Assembly: GCA_030265145.1 (NCBI GenBank)
Contig: JARBES010000125.1
Coordinates: 9,979,878 to 10,005,727 of the forward strand
DNA length: 25,850 bases
Origin: Strongylocentrotus pallidus
Lineage: Eukaryota; Echinodermata; Echinoidea; Camarodonta; Strongylocentrotidae
Direction: 5' to 3'
In this document: piece by piece, positions 8,526 through 18,960 of the stretch
How the letters are laid out: every line of letters starts with the position of its first letter
Position numbering within the stretch: position 1 is the stretch's first letter
The notes under the pieces: model-generated
The model's input: only the letters and a program-made list of their open reading frames with translations
The model's database searches: none
Told to the model about the DNA's origin: nothing
Program-made: the position numbers and the translations under genes

Positions 8526-9840
8526 ACTGATCCATACAGAAACATTTTCATTCCTTGGGGGAAAGTTCTTGACTTTGGTATAAGAGGCTAAATCTCACCA
8601 CCCCCCCCCCCCACAAAAAAAAAAGAAGATTTAAAATGAATTTTATGTACAGTCATGTACAAAATGAAAACAAGGATTTTTCTTGTCCCCACTATATCAT
8701 CCCCAATATATGTATTTATAACACAAGTCTAAAACGGTGTACTGAAATTATTTTACTTCATGAATTCCACACGTCGAGTGAAAAAAAACCTACATGTCTA
8801 TTAATTCGTGTGGTTGATAGAAGCTTAATGGGCTTGCAGGGATTTGCACATTGAAAATCTCAAAACTGAATACTTTCCTAACACAACTGAGTACTTTCCT
8901 AACATATGGTGGCAAAATATTAATTTAAAGCAAAATTACAGTAATTTTTCTTTTTTAAAATTGAATTTGGCGACTGGCAGTGTTTTAAAAACGTTAGTTG
9001 TGTACAAAATAAGGGTTTTTAACTTTGTCTCAGGGAAAAAACCAGAGAGTATTTTGATCTGAAATTTTGCACATACTACGTGTACATTTATGAACTCATC
9101 TTGTTGCTACAGATACATTTTTTTAGGGTTTACAAATTCCTGATAGGGGCATTATTACATTTGATAGGATGTAAACTAGTCTAGATTGGACATTATTCTG
9201 GTATAATTGAGGAAAAATATATAATTAAACTCCTGTCTTCATCACATCCAGCTTTTTTGGGGTGCCATCAGTAAGTTTAACTTGTATTTATAGTAAAAAG
9301 TCTTTATTTTGTGTCCCACAAGCTGTGACAAAATCTTCTGGGGAAGGATCATTTTCATATGCAGCCACTTTTGAATAACCTGCCAGAATATACCTTAGAG
9401 ATAAAGGAACATATGACAAGATCAGGAGTAATTTGAAAACGTATCTATTTACTTCTATGTAAGATCTCACAATTATGAACCCAGTGCACTATTTCCAATG
9501 CTTCTGTATTCTATTATGTAAAGCACATTGAGTCATGCAATTATGCCTATGTGTTATGCGCTATACATGAACGTTAAATCATTGTTATATTTTCCCATAC
9601 ATGTATATGCACAAGTTAAAATCAAACACTACATTAAGAGGTATGTAGAATATCTGACGAATTACAACTCATGTCTTCATCACATCAATTATTTTTGTTG
9701 TGCTATCAGTGACCTTGCATTTGCTTTTATCTAACATGTAAGAGAGCTATTGGCAAAACGACGGTGAAATGAGAGAGGGAGCTAAAAAAAAAAAGGAGGT
9801 AGAGGGAGAAGGGTAGACCTATTATATGTTTATATATATA
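8526..9840 (+). other. 3' flank of gene A, conserved in the duplicate
   Basis: No coding exon is present after the stop, and no strong polyadenylation signal lies in the first few hundred bases. Large parts (for example acatacta...gttgctacagatacat and cctgataggggcattattac) match 17639-18780 almost exactly. An AATAAA at 10675-10680 near the end of the unit has a counterpart at 19430-19435; whether either is used cannot be told. Confidence 0.5.
9346..9590 (+). pseudogene. LINE 3' fragment (RT C-terminus), unit A
   Basis: Conceptual translation across shifted frames gives SFSYAA, then residues matching LPEYLRD and NLKTYLF before a stop, the usual C-terminus of CR1/L2-like LINE reverse transcriptases. 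It is followed by tatgcgctata and an A/T-rich tail. The better-preserved copy at 18286-18532 reads FWNNLPEYLRDKGT with FRNNLKTYLF. It is short, 5'-truncated and degenerate, and it predates the gene duplication. Confidence 0.7.
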
Positions 9841-9972
9841 TATATATATATAGGGAGAGAGAGAGGAAGGAAAGAAACTGAGAGAAGTAAGAGGAGAGAG
9901 AGAGACGAGAAAGAAAGAAAGAGAGAGAGAGGAGACAGCAAAGAAACTGAGAGAGAGAGAGAGAGAGAAGTA

Positions 9973-10008
<36 letters not shown>

Positions 10009-10225
10009 AGTACGAGAGAGACGAGAAAGAAAGAGAGAGAGAGGGGGAGACAGAGGGGTAGGTGAGAGAGAGAGAGAGGAGACAGGAGAGAAACTGAGAG
10101 AGAAGTAAGAGATAGGAGAGAGAGGAAAAAGAGACATAAAAGAAACAGAGAGAGAAAAGAGAAACAGAGAGAGAGAGAGAGAGAGAAGAGAAAGAGAGGT
10201 TGAGGAAGAGAGAAGGGGGAGAGAT
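9832..10225. repeat. (TA)n plus (GA)n purine-rich block, unit A
   Basis: A run of TA dinucleotides (9832-9852) leads into about 370 bases of nearly pure purine on the plus strand, mostly GAGA with AAAG and GGAG interruptions. The open frames on both strands here are compositional. The counterpart in unit B (18780-18960) is about half as long. Confidence 0.95.
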
Positions 10226-10692
10226 GGGGGTTAGATGGAGGGAAACAGGAAAGTGAAGAAAGTACAAATGATCAAAGAGGGGTATACACTTTATCATGCA
10301 ACACAAGACTTTTAACATCACTGACACATAAGGCAATACATTAATGATATCTGATACATTTTAATATGTCTATAATCTCATTCTAACTCTTTATATTCAT
10401 CATGAGGCACAAGCACATGAATATAATAAACAATACATTTAACTTCCGTTTACAATGTCTTTAATATTATGATAATGAACTGCACAATAATACACTACTC
10501 ATATTTACATCGTCTCAACAAAACAAAAGCATTCAAGTTTTTGTTAGTTCATAATTTCATTTTTATTTAATTTTGTTTTAATTTGGAGGGCATACCATCT
10601 GTAGGATTATGCACTAAATTGGAATTTTCAATCAGAAATGGACAGCCTTTAATCAAAACAGGTTTGTTCTTGCAAATAAAAAGTGATGTTTT

Positions 10693-11254
10693 CCGGGAGC
10701 ACCGGTAAATGTTTATATTCAATTTTTCTCAAGAGCAGAAATTGTTTAGGGGCTAATTTTTCTAATGCTTATAATACATCCACAGGGGCATCCAAATAAA
10801 TCAAATTTGTGAAGAAACACTATCCGACCAATTTTTTCAATTTCCCAAAACTTTGTATTACCTTTAAATTATGGGCACGTCTTTTCTATCTTGTGCATCT
10901 TTTGGGGTGCGTATATAGCGAATATTCCACATTGGGTAGAATGACTCTAATATTGATCATTCTCTTTAAAATAAGACTGTGTAGATTTGTCAATAACGTT
11001 CTGAGAACTTATATGAACTTGATATATCAAGAATAAATCAAACTATACTCATACAATCATTTGGTAAAAAGGGGTAAAAAGAACATAAAATAATCCAACT
11101 TCATTCATGGGCAAAAATTCAGATTGTCATATTTTTAAAATTTTGGATGATGATGATATATTCAAAATGGTTTATTGTACCAAGAGAGGGGAATAGATAA
11201 AGAGGGAGAGGTATAAGAGAGGGAGCCTGGAAAGGGGAAGAGATAAGGCCCTGG
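10693..11254. other. Unique spacer between duplication units
   Basis: Sequence after the end of homology to unit B is AT-rich and shows no exon, repeat with clear ends or regulatory motif that I can support. It has no visible counterpart downstream of unit B. Confidence 0.5.
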
Positions 11255-11455
11255 GAGGGAGAAAGAGAGAGAGAGAGAGGGGGGTGACAGAGAGAGGGGG
11301 GCAGAGAGAAAGACAGAGAGAGGGAGAGAGAGAGAAAGAGAGAGAGGGTGCGATGGAGAGAGAGAGGGGAGCGAGAGACTGGGAAGAGGAAATAAGAGAG
11401 GGTGAGAGGGAGAGAGAAAGAAAGAGGGGAGAGAGAGAGAGAGAGAGAGGGGTAG
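11255..11455. repeat. (GA)n purine-rich block in the spacer
   Basis: Nearly pure purine on the plus strand, made of GAGA with GGGG and GAAAG interruptions. It resembles the blocks at 9853-10225 and 18791-18960 in composition only. The frames over it are not coding. Confidence 0.9.
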
Positions 11456-11580
11456 GGGTAGTGCAAAGAATTGAATGGTGTTATGTATTAGAATTGTGTA
11501 CAGTTTAAAGGGGCATGTTCCCCGTATTCCAGAGGGCGTTCAAAATACGTACCCGCTGGCGGACGGTGCTAGCTGCCTAT

Positions 11581-11680
11581 NNNNNNNNNNNNNNNNNNNN
11601 NNNNNNNNNNNNNNNNNNNNNNNNNNNNNNNNNNNNNNNNNNNNNNNNNNNNNNNNNNNNNNNNNNNNNNNNNNNNNNNN
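11581..11680. other. Assembly gap (100 N)
   Basis: Exactly 100 N characters, a common placeholder for a gap of unknown size. It lies about 140 bases upstream of the first recognisable part of gene B exon 1 and cuts a MITE. Any upstream exon or promoter of gene B may therefore be missing from this window. Confidence 1.
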
Positions 11681-11754
11681 CGCATGCGCAGTGCCTTAAA
11701 ATGACGTCACACGTTGCAGTCAAAGCTGTCGACGTGCAAATCTAAAAGTCCCTA
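11681..11754. mobile_element. Hairpin MITE, family 1 (right half, cut by the gap)
   Basis: Sequence from gcagtgccttaaaatgacg to gcaaatctaaaagtcccta matches the right arm of the element at 397-550. It contains a perfect TGACGTCA octamer at 11702-11709. Its outer end at 11754 is exactly where homology between the two duplication units begins. The left half is lost in the N gap. Confidence 0.8.
11702..11709. promoter_or_regulatory. CRE-like octamer TGACGTCA
   Basis: The palindrome is the consensus site of CREB/ATF bZIP factors. It lies in the MITE arm about 110 bases upstream of the open part of gene B exon 1. The copies of the element at 397-550 have one mismatch in each arm. Regulatory activity is not shown by sequence alone. 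Confidence 0.35.
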
Positions 11755-11818
11755 TTAGCCTTCATCCACGTTCTACTCTATGTATATACAAGATGTTTAC
11801 AAGTGATCCTACTCGTAA

Positions 11819-12080
11819 CGTATAGCTCAAATCAACGATGGCGGGCACGTAAAGGCCGGGAAAGACAAAAGATCTTTCATCCTTGGGATCGCCCTCCTCT
11901 TCATCGCCGCCATCTTCGGCATCGTCGTCACAGTGGTCTTGGTCTTCGTACCTCAAGGGGACTCTGAGATGATGACCGATGAGGTCGAGATTATTCCAGC
12001 CCCACCTGGTCCAGGTCCAGCTCGTTCACTAGAACTTCTCGGTTTGGGACCCAAACTAGGACCGACTGGACTAGCTAAAG
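11819..12080 (+). CDS. P450 gene B exon 1 (open part): anchor and hinge without ATG
   Basis: The open frame encodes GGHVKAGKDKRS, a hydrophobic anchor nearly identical to gene A (one A to T change) and a PAPPGPGP hinge, ending AAA G|gtaggt. No ATG precedes the anchor in this frame after the stop at 11816. A short ATG frame at 11793 ends at a TAG at 11823 in another frame. The preserved anchor suggests that it was translated until recently or is reached by splicing, for example to the AG just before gccgggaaagac. Confidence 0.6.
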
Positions 12081-15000
12081 GTAGGTTTTGTTCTTCTTCT
12101 AAATAAAGGTAAATAAAATTAAGGGATACATACCCTGTTGCACGTAAATATTAACACATAAACCAATGGGGATCGCAGCATGAGGGCATTTTTCAAAAGA
12201 TTATTGACTGGTAGGCGGGCATGGCTAAAAATCACGACTCCAATTTCAACCAATCAGATGGCTACATTTCTAAAGAGGGGTATATAATTCATCATATATC
12301 ATTGGTTAATATTACTTAATTAATTAATCTTTCTTTGACCGAAACGATTAATTCGCTTTCATGGAATCCCTAATCAAAACATAGTGATATGGAAGTCTAT
12401 GATGGAAGGGAACCTAAACAATGTAAAAATAAGTGATCACTAAAACATACAGTTAACGACTAAAATATTCAAAACTTTACCAAGTTCTGTCATTGTTTTA
12501 AGTATAAAAAAAAAGAAATTAATCTTTCTTGGGAATGTGACATATCAAAGCTTACACTTGAGCGCATTCAACAAATGCTCTAATCCAACAAGACCCCTTC
12601 AATTCTTGAGTTACGAAAAATACAAAAACATCTAATTTACATAGAGTATGAATGGTTTAGCTGTTAACTTACTGTATAACTCAGCTTTAATAGTATATTT
12701 GTAAAGCGCTTAAAAACATTTGTATTAAGCGCTATATAAAAATTAAATATTATTATTATTATTATTATTAATAATAAACTGTTTCAATAAACGCCAAAGA
12801 ACTGTCACATATTCATAACACAACTATAACACGATTTGTTTCTCTCTCTCTATCTCTCTTTCTCAATCTATTTCTTTTCGCTTTTCTCTCTTCCTCCAGC
12901 CCTGTACAACGAGACGCTGGAATACGGGTCTGTGTTTCAGTATGGTGCTGGGAATATACAGCTAGTAGTCATCGGTGACCTTGATATTATGACGGATGCA
13001 TTCACTTCGACTGATAGCTTCAATACACGACGTATGGTCGTCAATGCTATGCTCTCCCCGCTTCAGAATGAAGGTAATTAATATTTATACATTGATTCCA
13101 ATCAGATCCAATTAAATGTATTCAAATAGAATTCACCATATTTGAATATTTTCAATACAAGAACTAGAGAACATATTACAGATATATACGTAAATGATAA
13201 TCAAAACAATTGAAATTAAAATCCGTGAGAGTTCACTTCTCCACTATGACCGCATTCAATTTTATCTGAAATAAAATAAAATAAAAAACGAACTGAATTC
13301 TCAAGGAATTTTATTTCAATTGTTTTAATTTTAATTTGTATATTGACGTGACGGATGATTATCCAGATTTAATTATTTGTTCCACATATATATATACATA
13401 TATGTTTATGAATAGAGAAAGATATGTATTCTTTGTTGAGGTTTTCATACCTCTACTTGTTATATTTTGTTATGTCTCTTGTTTTGATTATAATCCTCAT
13501 AGATCAGGATTTGATTTAAAGAAATTATTTGAATGTTTCACTTTTTGTTCTATTGATTTTCAGGTTCCACATTTCAAACCAGTGGTTCACCGTGGCTGGA
13601 GATCCGTCAATTCACTGGCCAAACCATCCTACAAAGCAACTACCTCCAGACCTACGTCCAACCACGTATTGACCAATCAGTCGACTCCCTTATGACGTCA
13701 ATGATAGCCAGGCAAGGCTCTCCGTTCAATCCCGAATGGCTTCTTCGGGTCTTCTTCGTCGACGTCAATCACCGGATCTACTTCGATCAAGGTCTTGTGT
13801 ACGATGACGACGACGACCAGGCGTTCGTCAACGATATCTTTAGTTGTCAGAAGATTGTGTTCGAGCCGAATGCGACGATGCCGGCGTCACCGGTTCTCCG
13901 TTCTCAGCTTCCTCTTTTCCTCAACCATGTAAGCTAAAAACGATATTTCTTAAACGAAGTAAAAAAAAAAAAACGTATACAGGAAATGCCAAACCCCGAA
14001 CATTCGCCTATGTTCTTACTTATAAGTTTTTTAACGTCCATGTTTTGGGGCTAAATGTAGAACTTGTAACATAATTACAAGAATTGATAATATAACTAAA
14101 CGAACTTTGTTTAGAATAAATTACATAGTTTATAATTATTAAACTAAGAACGTTGAGTAATATAATGAAGTATATCCTTTTCTATTTGTCCAAAACTGCA
14201 AAATCTCACGCTGGATTGTGTAATGTTTATTTGGTTAACCCTAACCCAAAGTCCTTTGGCAAGACATTAATTAACATTTATTAATCTTCACCAAGGTGTA
14301 TATGGGTACCTGGTAATCGTCGAGGCAATACAATCCCTCAAGAACAACAGCATTGAAGCTGATGAAGATACCCTAGCTGATAGAGTAAACAAAATCTAAA
14401 CAAGTTAAGCAACTATTCCTTCATCAAAATAAACAGTGGTACCAAACAAATCATAGTAATACAGACATATATCACCATATAGCATACATGGCCGAGGAAA
14501 ATGGATTTGCATTTAAATATTCAACATTTTGTCAGGAATGTACTCACTCTCTTTTTCTTTTTGTATACATCATAGGGAACAATATATTAACGTACAGTTG
14601 TACACATTCGATACATATATAGTTCAATGAGATAATACAAAGGAGGTAATCAATATTTCAGAAATATAACCGTATGAACGGTTTTTATTATTTATTTCAA
14701 TTTGTATAGCTGCACCCAGCACAAGGGTCCTTTGGCAAGACATTAAATCCACATTTACCACTCCTCACCAAGGAGTAAATGGATACCTGGCAATCTCTGA
14801 AGTATACATGCAGGGCTGTTAATATCAAAAGGAAAAAAAGGTGATGAAGATACCCTAGCTGAGTAACCAAATCTAAAATACTAAATCAGTTATTTCATTT
14901 TTAAAAAAGTGCATGGTACAAAAAAAGATAATTATACAGACATAAATCACAATACGGTAAAGCATACATAGCCCAGGACAATGGATTTGTTAAGAAAAGG

Positions 15001-17638
15001 GCATAACATATAAACATAAAACATATATTTATTTCTTTTCGTTTTTCCCCCTTCCACAGGGATCCTTTATTGAATGATATTGTTCACATTATTATGTATA
15101 AAACATACAGTTGTACAGATTCGATACATATAGTTCAATGAGATAATACAAAGGAGGTAATTAATATTTTAGAAATGAAACCGTATGAACGATTTTACTT
15201 TTTATTCAACTTGTATAGCTGCATCGATTCGCGAACCACACCAAGCTGTTTGCCTCGGAAGCCCTGTCCTCATCCCCATCACCCCCTACCGACCACCCTG
15301 AGAGTCTGGTGGTGATGTATGACCGGTTCATCAGTGGTCTCCGAGCTGATGGGAAGACGACATGGAGTGATCCCGATGATGGGTGGAGGTTAACGGTCGA
15401 TCTCTTATTCACTGGACATAGTAGCATCCCACAGATAGTACGGTGGATGAGCCTGTATCTAGCGGCTTATGATGACTATCAACAGAGGGTAAGATTGTTG
15501 TGATTGTAATTTATTATCATCACTTTTGTTATTGTTATTGATATTATTAATGTTATAATTATTATTATTGTTATAACTATTATTATTGTTATAACTATTA
15601 TTAGTATCAATATTACTATTATTATCATTATCATTATAATCATTATCAATTATATGTGGTGCACCTAGAAACAAAGTATTAGGCGCATTATAAATGTGAG
15701 CTATTATTCATTACTATTATTATTATTATTATTATTATTAGTATTACTATTACTATTACTATTATCAATTTTGTCCACAACCTAATGTCCAGTTGGTAGA
15801 TAGAACAGGAACCTGACTTCGTCCAGAAACCTAGGGTTACCAGTTTTTATAATGATTTTAACAATTTATTTAGCTTCTAATCCATTAATCGTCTAAATTC
15901 ACCGCCCAAGATTCTTTTCTTGATATACTAACCCAAGACCTTCCGCACAATATGCCTGGTCAATATGGTCGTATACCCCCCCCCCCCCCTCCTCTCTCTC
16001 TTCATTCAATTCAACCCCATTCATACACATAGCCATGGCAATCTTTCCAATGGTTTGAAACATATGCCATATTATACTATCATCAGCTCTCCGAAGCATT
16101 CATCATCTATCGACTGCAATGTACATGTAATATGCCTTTAATTCGACGATGAACTACACGCGAAAGAATCTATTCTAATGGCAGTTGGTCTTTTTCTTTC
16201 AAACTGAAGATTGTGCAGGAGATAGACTCCCTTGGTAACTACACCGACATCACCTACGAAGACCGGTTTCGACTGCCTCTAACCGTCGCGTTCCTGACCG
16301 AAGTCGATCGTATTCATCATCACTCTCCGCTTGGTGTTCCTCGTTTCGTCACGGCAAACGAAACCGTCAATGGCTACCACATCGGAGCAGGCACTACCGT
16401 TATCTCCAACCTATGGCAGATTTCAAACGACCCGGCGGTCTGGGGTGATCCTCATGTGTTTCGACCAGAGCGGTTCTTCCTGGATGAATCCAGCTCAGAC
16501 CAGTTCGAACTGGATGCCGACAAGTTGCAACTCCACACTCCGTTCGGTGTCGGTAAGCATAGCTTTCAACAACAAACACAATTTTAAAACATATAATCAA
16601 AAAGAGTGTAATAGCCTGTCCAGCAATGTGCGAACGTGTCAATGCCGCATAAGGTAATCCGAACATAAGGTCTATGTAAGGTACAAAGTTACGTAGACCT
16701 AATTAAAGTTGCGAGGGAATACAGTCATTGGTCACCGATTTAGAAGTCCCCAAGACAAGGAATCAAATTTCGATAATAAAGTAACGATGCACATGCAGTC
16801 AGACACAACTTCGGAAAACCAAGTACAAAATACCTACTCGGAAAACAGAGTATAACCCACAGAGATTAGAGTGCCTTCTAGCCCCCCCTTTTTCATTTTG
16901 TATATTTATCTTATACAAATTCATCAATTTCACTGAAACTAAATTTGCCACTTCTTCGAAATCTATGAATACCACGCCCTTTCTCGGTTTATCAATATTC
17001 ATATTCTCTTTATATTACACATCATCACTCTTCCACTCTCACTCCGTAACGAGGCCGACATACTACCTCTCTCTCACACATTCTCTCTCTTCTTCACAAA
17101 CACACAATCTTACATACTTCCACACCCTATATTCTCCATTCTCTCCCCCTCTCTCTCACACTTTCTTTCTCTCCCACATTCTATCGCTTCGTGAGAAACA
17201 CACACTCTAACCCACATCCGCACATCTACACCTTTGCCGGCCCCATCCGATCTCTCTCCCTCTTTCATGCACTCTCACTCTCTCTCTCTCTTGCTATAAC
17301 AAACACACCGGAATATCTACACCTTTACACGCCCTACACACAAGCTTGCACACGCACCCACACAAACAAACGCACACACCCCACTCACACACAAACGCGC
17401 GCACGCACACACGCAGTGCCCACCTAAACACATTTACACCTCTCTCTCTCTTTATCTCTCTATCTTAGGTCTACGTTCATGTCCAGGAGAGAAGATCGCT
17501 CGTAGGACCCTCTTCAAGACCATGCTAGCCCTGGTCCAAGAGTTCCAGATAGTCCTACCAGAGGGAACAGAAGCAGACCTTGATCAGACAGGAGACTTTG
17601 CAGAATCCTACGATGTCAAGTTTGTAAAAAGGATGTAA
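11819..17638 (+). CDS. Cytochrome P450, CYP2-like, gene B (5' end unclear)
   Basis: Joined exons (open part of exon 1, 11819-12080; then 12900-13073, 13564-13928, 15219-15488, 16210-16552, 17469-17638) encode a P450 closely similar to gene A. It keeps WLEIR, ExxR (EVDR), PERF and the FGVGLRSCPG heme loop, and the same TGHSS in helix I. Exons 2-6 are open and correctly spliced in silico. The 5' end differs: the position of the gene A ATG reads ACG, a 4-base length difference shifts the frame before the anchor, and an in-frame TAA lies at 11816-11818. The first in-frame ATG is at 11969, after the anchor, and would give 477 residues without a membrane segment. It may have another first exon in the gap, make a soluble form, or be decaying. 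Conserved reading frames in five exons argue against an old pseudogene. Confidence 0.8.
12692..12775. mobile_element. LINE/SINE 3'-tail insertion in gene B intron 1
   Basis: About 80 bases with two gcgct boxes (aaagcgctt and aagcgctatata) and a terminal TTA run lie between ctttaata and ataataaactg. Gene A intron 1 is uninterrupted at that point (ctttaataaactg). The form matches 3' tails of CR1/L2-like retroposons, extremely 5'-truncated. The insertion happened after the gene duplication. Confidence 0.75.
12900..13073 (+). CDS. P450 gene B exon 2
   Basis: Same length, phase and splice sites as gene A exon 2, with nine base differences by eye. Amino acid changes include V to A at the split first codon and NV to DI in GDL(N/D)(V/I)MTDAF. 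A strong CT tract precedes ttcctccag. Confidence 0.92.
13564..13928 (+). CDS. P450 gene B exon 3
   Basis: It is 365 bases, the same as in gene A, with WLEIR, QGSPFNPEWLL and the ending LPLFLNH preserved. DDVDD in gene A is DDDDD here. The acceptor is ttgattttcag and the donor CAT|gtaagc. All differences from gene A are substitutions; the frame is intact. Confidence 0.93.
14245..15218. repeat. Diverged direct repeats in gene B intron 3
   Basis: Two units beginning tttggcaagacatta (about 14254 and 14732) repeat the pattern of gene A intron 3, again with a tttgtatagctgca pseudo-acceptor at about 14703-14713 ahead of the real one at 15217. A gene B-specific piece at about 15018-15100 contains a CT-rich tract ending ttccacag that resembles a 3' splice site but is followed by no recognisable P450 sequence. 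Confidence 0.75.
15219..15488 (+). CDS. P450 gene B exon 4
   Basis: The 270-base exon is three codons shorter than in gene A, all in the Ser/Pro/Asp loop before helix I (SSSPSPPTDHPES). Helix I is the same as in gene A, including LLFTGHSSIPQIVRW. The donor is AGG|gtaaga. Confidence 0.9.
15510..15766. repeat. TTA-rich repeats and retroposon tail in gene B intron 4
   Basis: Counterpart of 6373-6635 in gene A: attattattgttataact repeats, then cacctagaaacaaagtatta with ggcgcattataaatgtgagc and a TTA run. Repeat number differs between the two copies. A poly-C stretch with CT repeats follows at about 15976-16000. Confidence 0.7.
16210..16552 (+). CDS. P450 gene B exon 5
   Basis: It is 343 bases, as in gene A, with EVDR, LGVPR, PERF and PFGV preserved. 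Differences are IDSLGN for INCLGN, VNGYH for VKGYH, GAGTT for GADTT, SNLWQ for SNRWQ, DESSS for DETSS and DADK for DAEK. Several fall in beta-2 and the loop after it, close to substrate recognition site 6 or the K-to-meander region. The donor is G|gtaagc. Confidence 0.93.
17035..17459. repeat. Pyrimidine-rich and CA-rich block in gene B intron 5
   Basis: Counterpart of 7835-8347, with the same order of CT-rich and ACAC-rich parts but with indels. It ends at the acceptor tatcttag of exon 6. Confidence 0.85.
17469..17638 (+). CDS. P450 gene B exon 6
   Basis: The 170-base terminal exon carries LRSCPGEKIARR with the heme Cys and ends VKFVKRM and TAA at 17636-17638. It differs from gene A at a few residues (MVAL to MLAL, AEPY to AESY, KYVKRV to KFVKRM). 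The heme loop is unchanged. Confidence 0.94.
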
Positions 17639-18285
17639 ACTGATCTATACAGAAAATATTTGACTTAATGAATTTCACACGAGTGAAAAAAAGCCTACAT
17701 GTCTGTTAATTATTGTGGTTGATAGACGCTTAAAGGGCTTAAAAAGGGATTTGCAGAGTGAAAATGTCAAAACTTGTAAAGGGGCAAAACTGTTGTAAAA
17801 AATAACAATTGAATACTTTCGTTAAAAATGGTGGCAAAATATTGATTTAAAGCAAAATTACAGTCATTTTCTTTTCAAAATTAAATTCGGCGACTGGCAG
17901 TGTTTTAAACACGTTTGTTGTGTACAAAATAAGGTTTTTTTTAACTTTGTCTCAGTGAAAAAACCAGAGAGTATTTTGATCTGAAATTTTGCACATACTA
18001 CATGTACATGTACTGTTATGAACTCATCTTGTTGCTACAGATACATTTTTTTAGGGTTTACAAATTCCTGATAGGGGCATTATTACATTTGATAGGATAT
18101 GTAAACTAGTCTAGATTGGACTTTAATCCGTTATACATGAGAAAAATACATGTCCAAGTGGAATTGATAATAAGAATTAAACTCCTGTCTTCATCCTATC
18201 CAGGTTTTTTTATGTGCCATCAGTAAACTTGTATTTATAGTAAAAAGTCTTTATTTGTGTCCCACAAACTCGATATCTAATGGGA

Positions 18286-18532
18286 AAGGTCCTTTTTATA
18301 TGCAGCCACTATTTTTGGAATAACTTGCCAGAATACCTTAGAGATAAAGGGACACAATGACAAGTTCAGAAATAATTTGAAAACATATCTATTTACTTCT
18401 TTGTAAGAACTCACAATTATGAACACAGTGCACCATTTCCAATGCTTCTGTATTCTATTCTGTAAAGCACAGAGTCATGCAATTATGCCTATGTATTATG
18501 CGCTATAAAAAAACGTTAAATTATTATCATTA
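18286..18532 (+). pseudogene. LINE 3' fragment (RT C-terminus), unit B
   Basis: The better of the two duplicated LINE remnants: one frame reads FWNNLPEYLRDKGT, and a shifted frame reads FRNNLKTYLF and then a stop. Further on are tatgcgctata and an ATT-rich tail. Frameshifted and 5'-truncated, of a CR1/L2-like or related clade by the look of this C-terminus. Confidence 0.72.
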
Positions 18533-18779
18533 CCGTATTATATTCTCCTGTACATGTATATAAGCACAAGAAAAAATCTAACGCGACGCTAGGATGAATG
18601 TAAAATATCCGACGAATTACAACTCGTGTCTTCACCACACCAAGTATCTTTCTTTGCTATCAGTGACCTTGCATTTGCTTGTATCTAATATGTATACAGA
18701 AGGAGGGCAAAGAGACAGAGAAATGAGAGAGGGGTAGAGAAAGGACGTAAGGGGAGAAGGGTAGACCTATAATGTATTA

Positions 18780-18909
18780 ATATATATATATAGAGAGAGA
18801 GAGAGGGGGGGGGGTATGTGGGAGAGTGAGAGAGAGAGAGAGAGAGGAGAAGAAAGATATAGGAAAGAAACTGAGAGAGAGAAGAGAGACGAGATAGAAA
18901 GAGAAGAAC

Positions 18910-18945
<36 letters not shown>

Positions 18946-18960
18946 AAGAAGAAAGAAAGG
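18780..18960. repeat. (TA)n plus (GA)n purine block, unit B
   Basis: A short TA run followed by GAGA repeats with a G-run at about 18807-18815. It corresponds to 9832-10225 but has lost or never gained about half the length. Confidence 0.93.

Larger units (their letters stand above)
2067..10692 (+). repeat. Segmental tandem duplication, unit A
   Basis: Sequence from ttagccttc at 2067 to aaataaaaagtga near 10692 aligns in order with 11755-19447, covering exons, introns and 3' flank of a P450 gene. By eye the exons differ at only a few percent (9 of 174 bases in exon 2), while introns differ more and carry unit-specific insertions. The junctions are abrupt at both ends. Unit A is longer mainly because of a SINE in intron 2, a MITE plus a small local duplication in intron 3, and a longer GA block in the 3' flank. 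Confidence 0.9.

Noticed and set aside
9727-10336. Ser/Leu-rich and Arg/Glu-rich open frames of up to 168 codons
   Set aside because: They are produced by the GA/CT purine block, are open on both strands and have no gene context.
15030-15075. Extra exon after a CT tract and ttccacag in gene B intron 3
   Set aside because: The following bases encode nothing like P450 sequence, gene A lacks the segment, and exons 3 and 4 join in phase without it.
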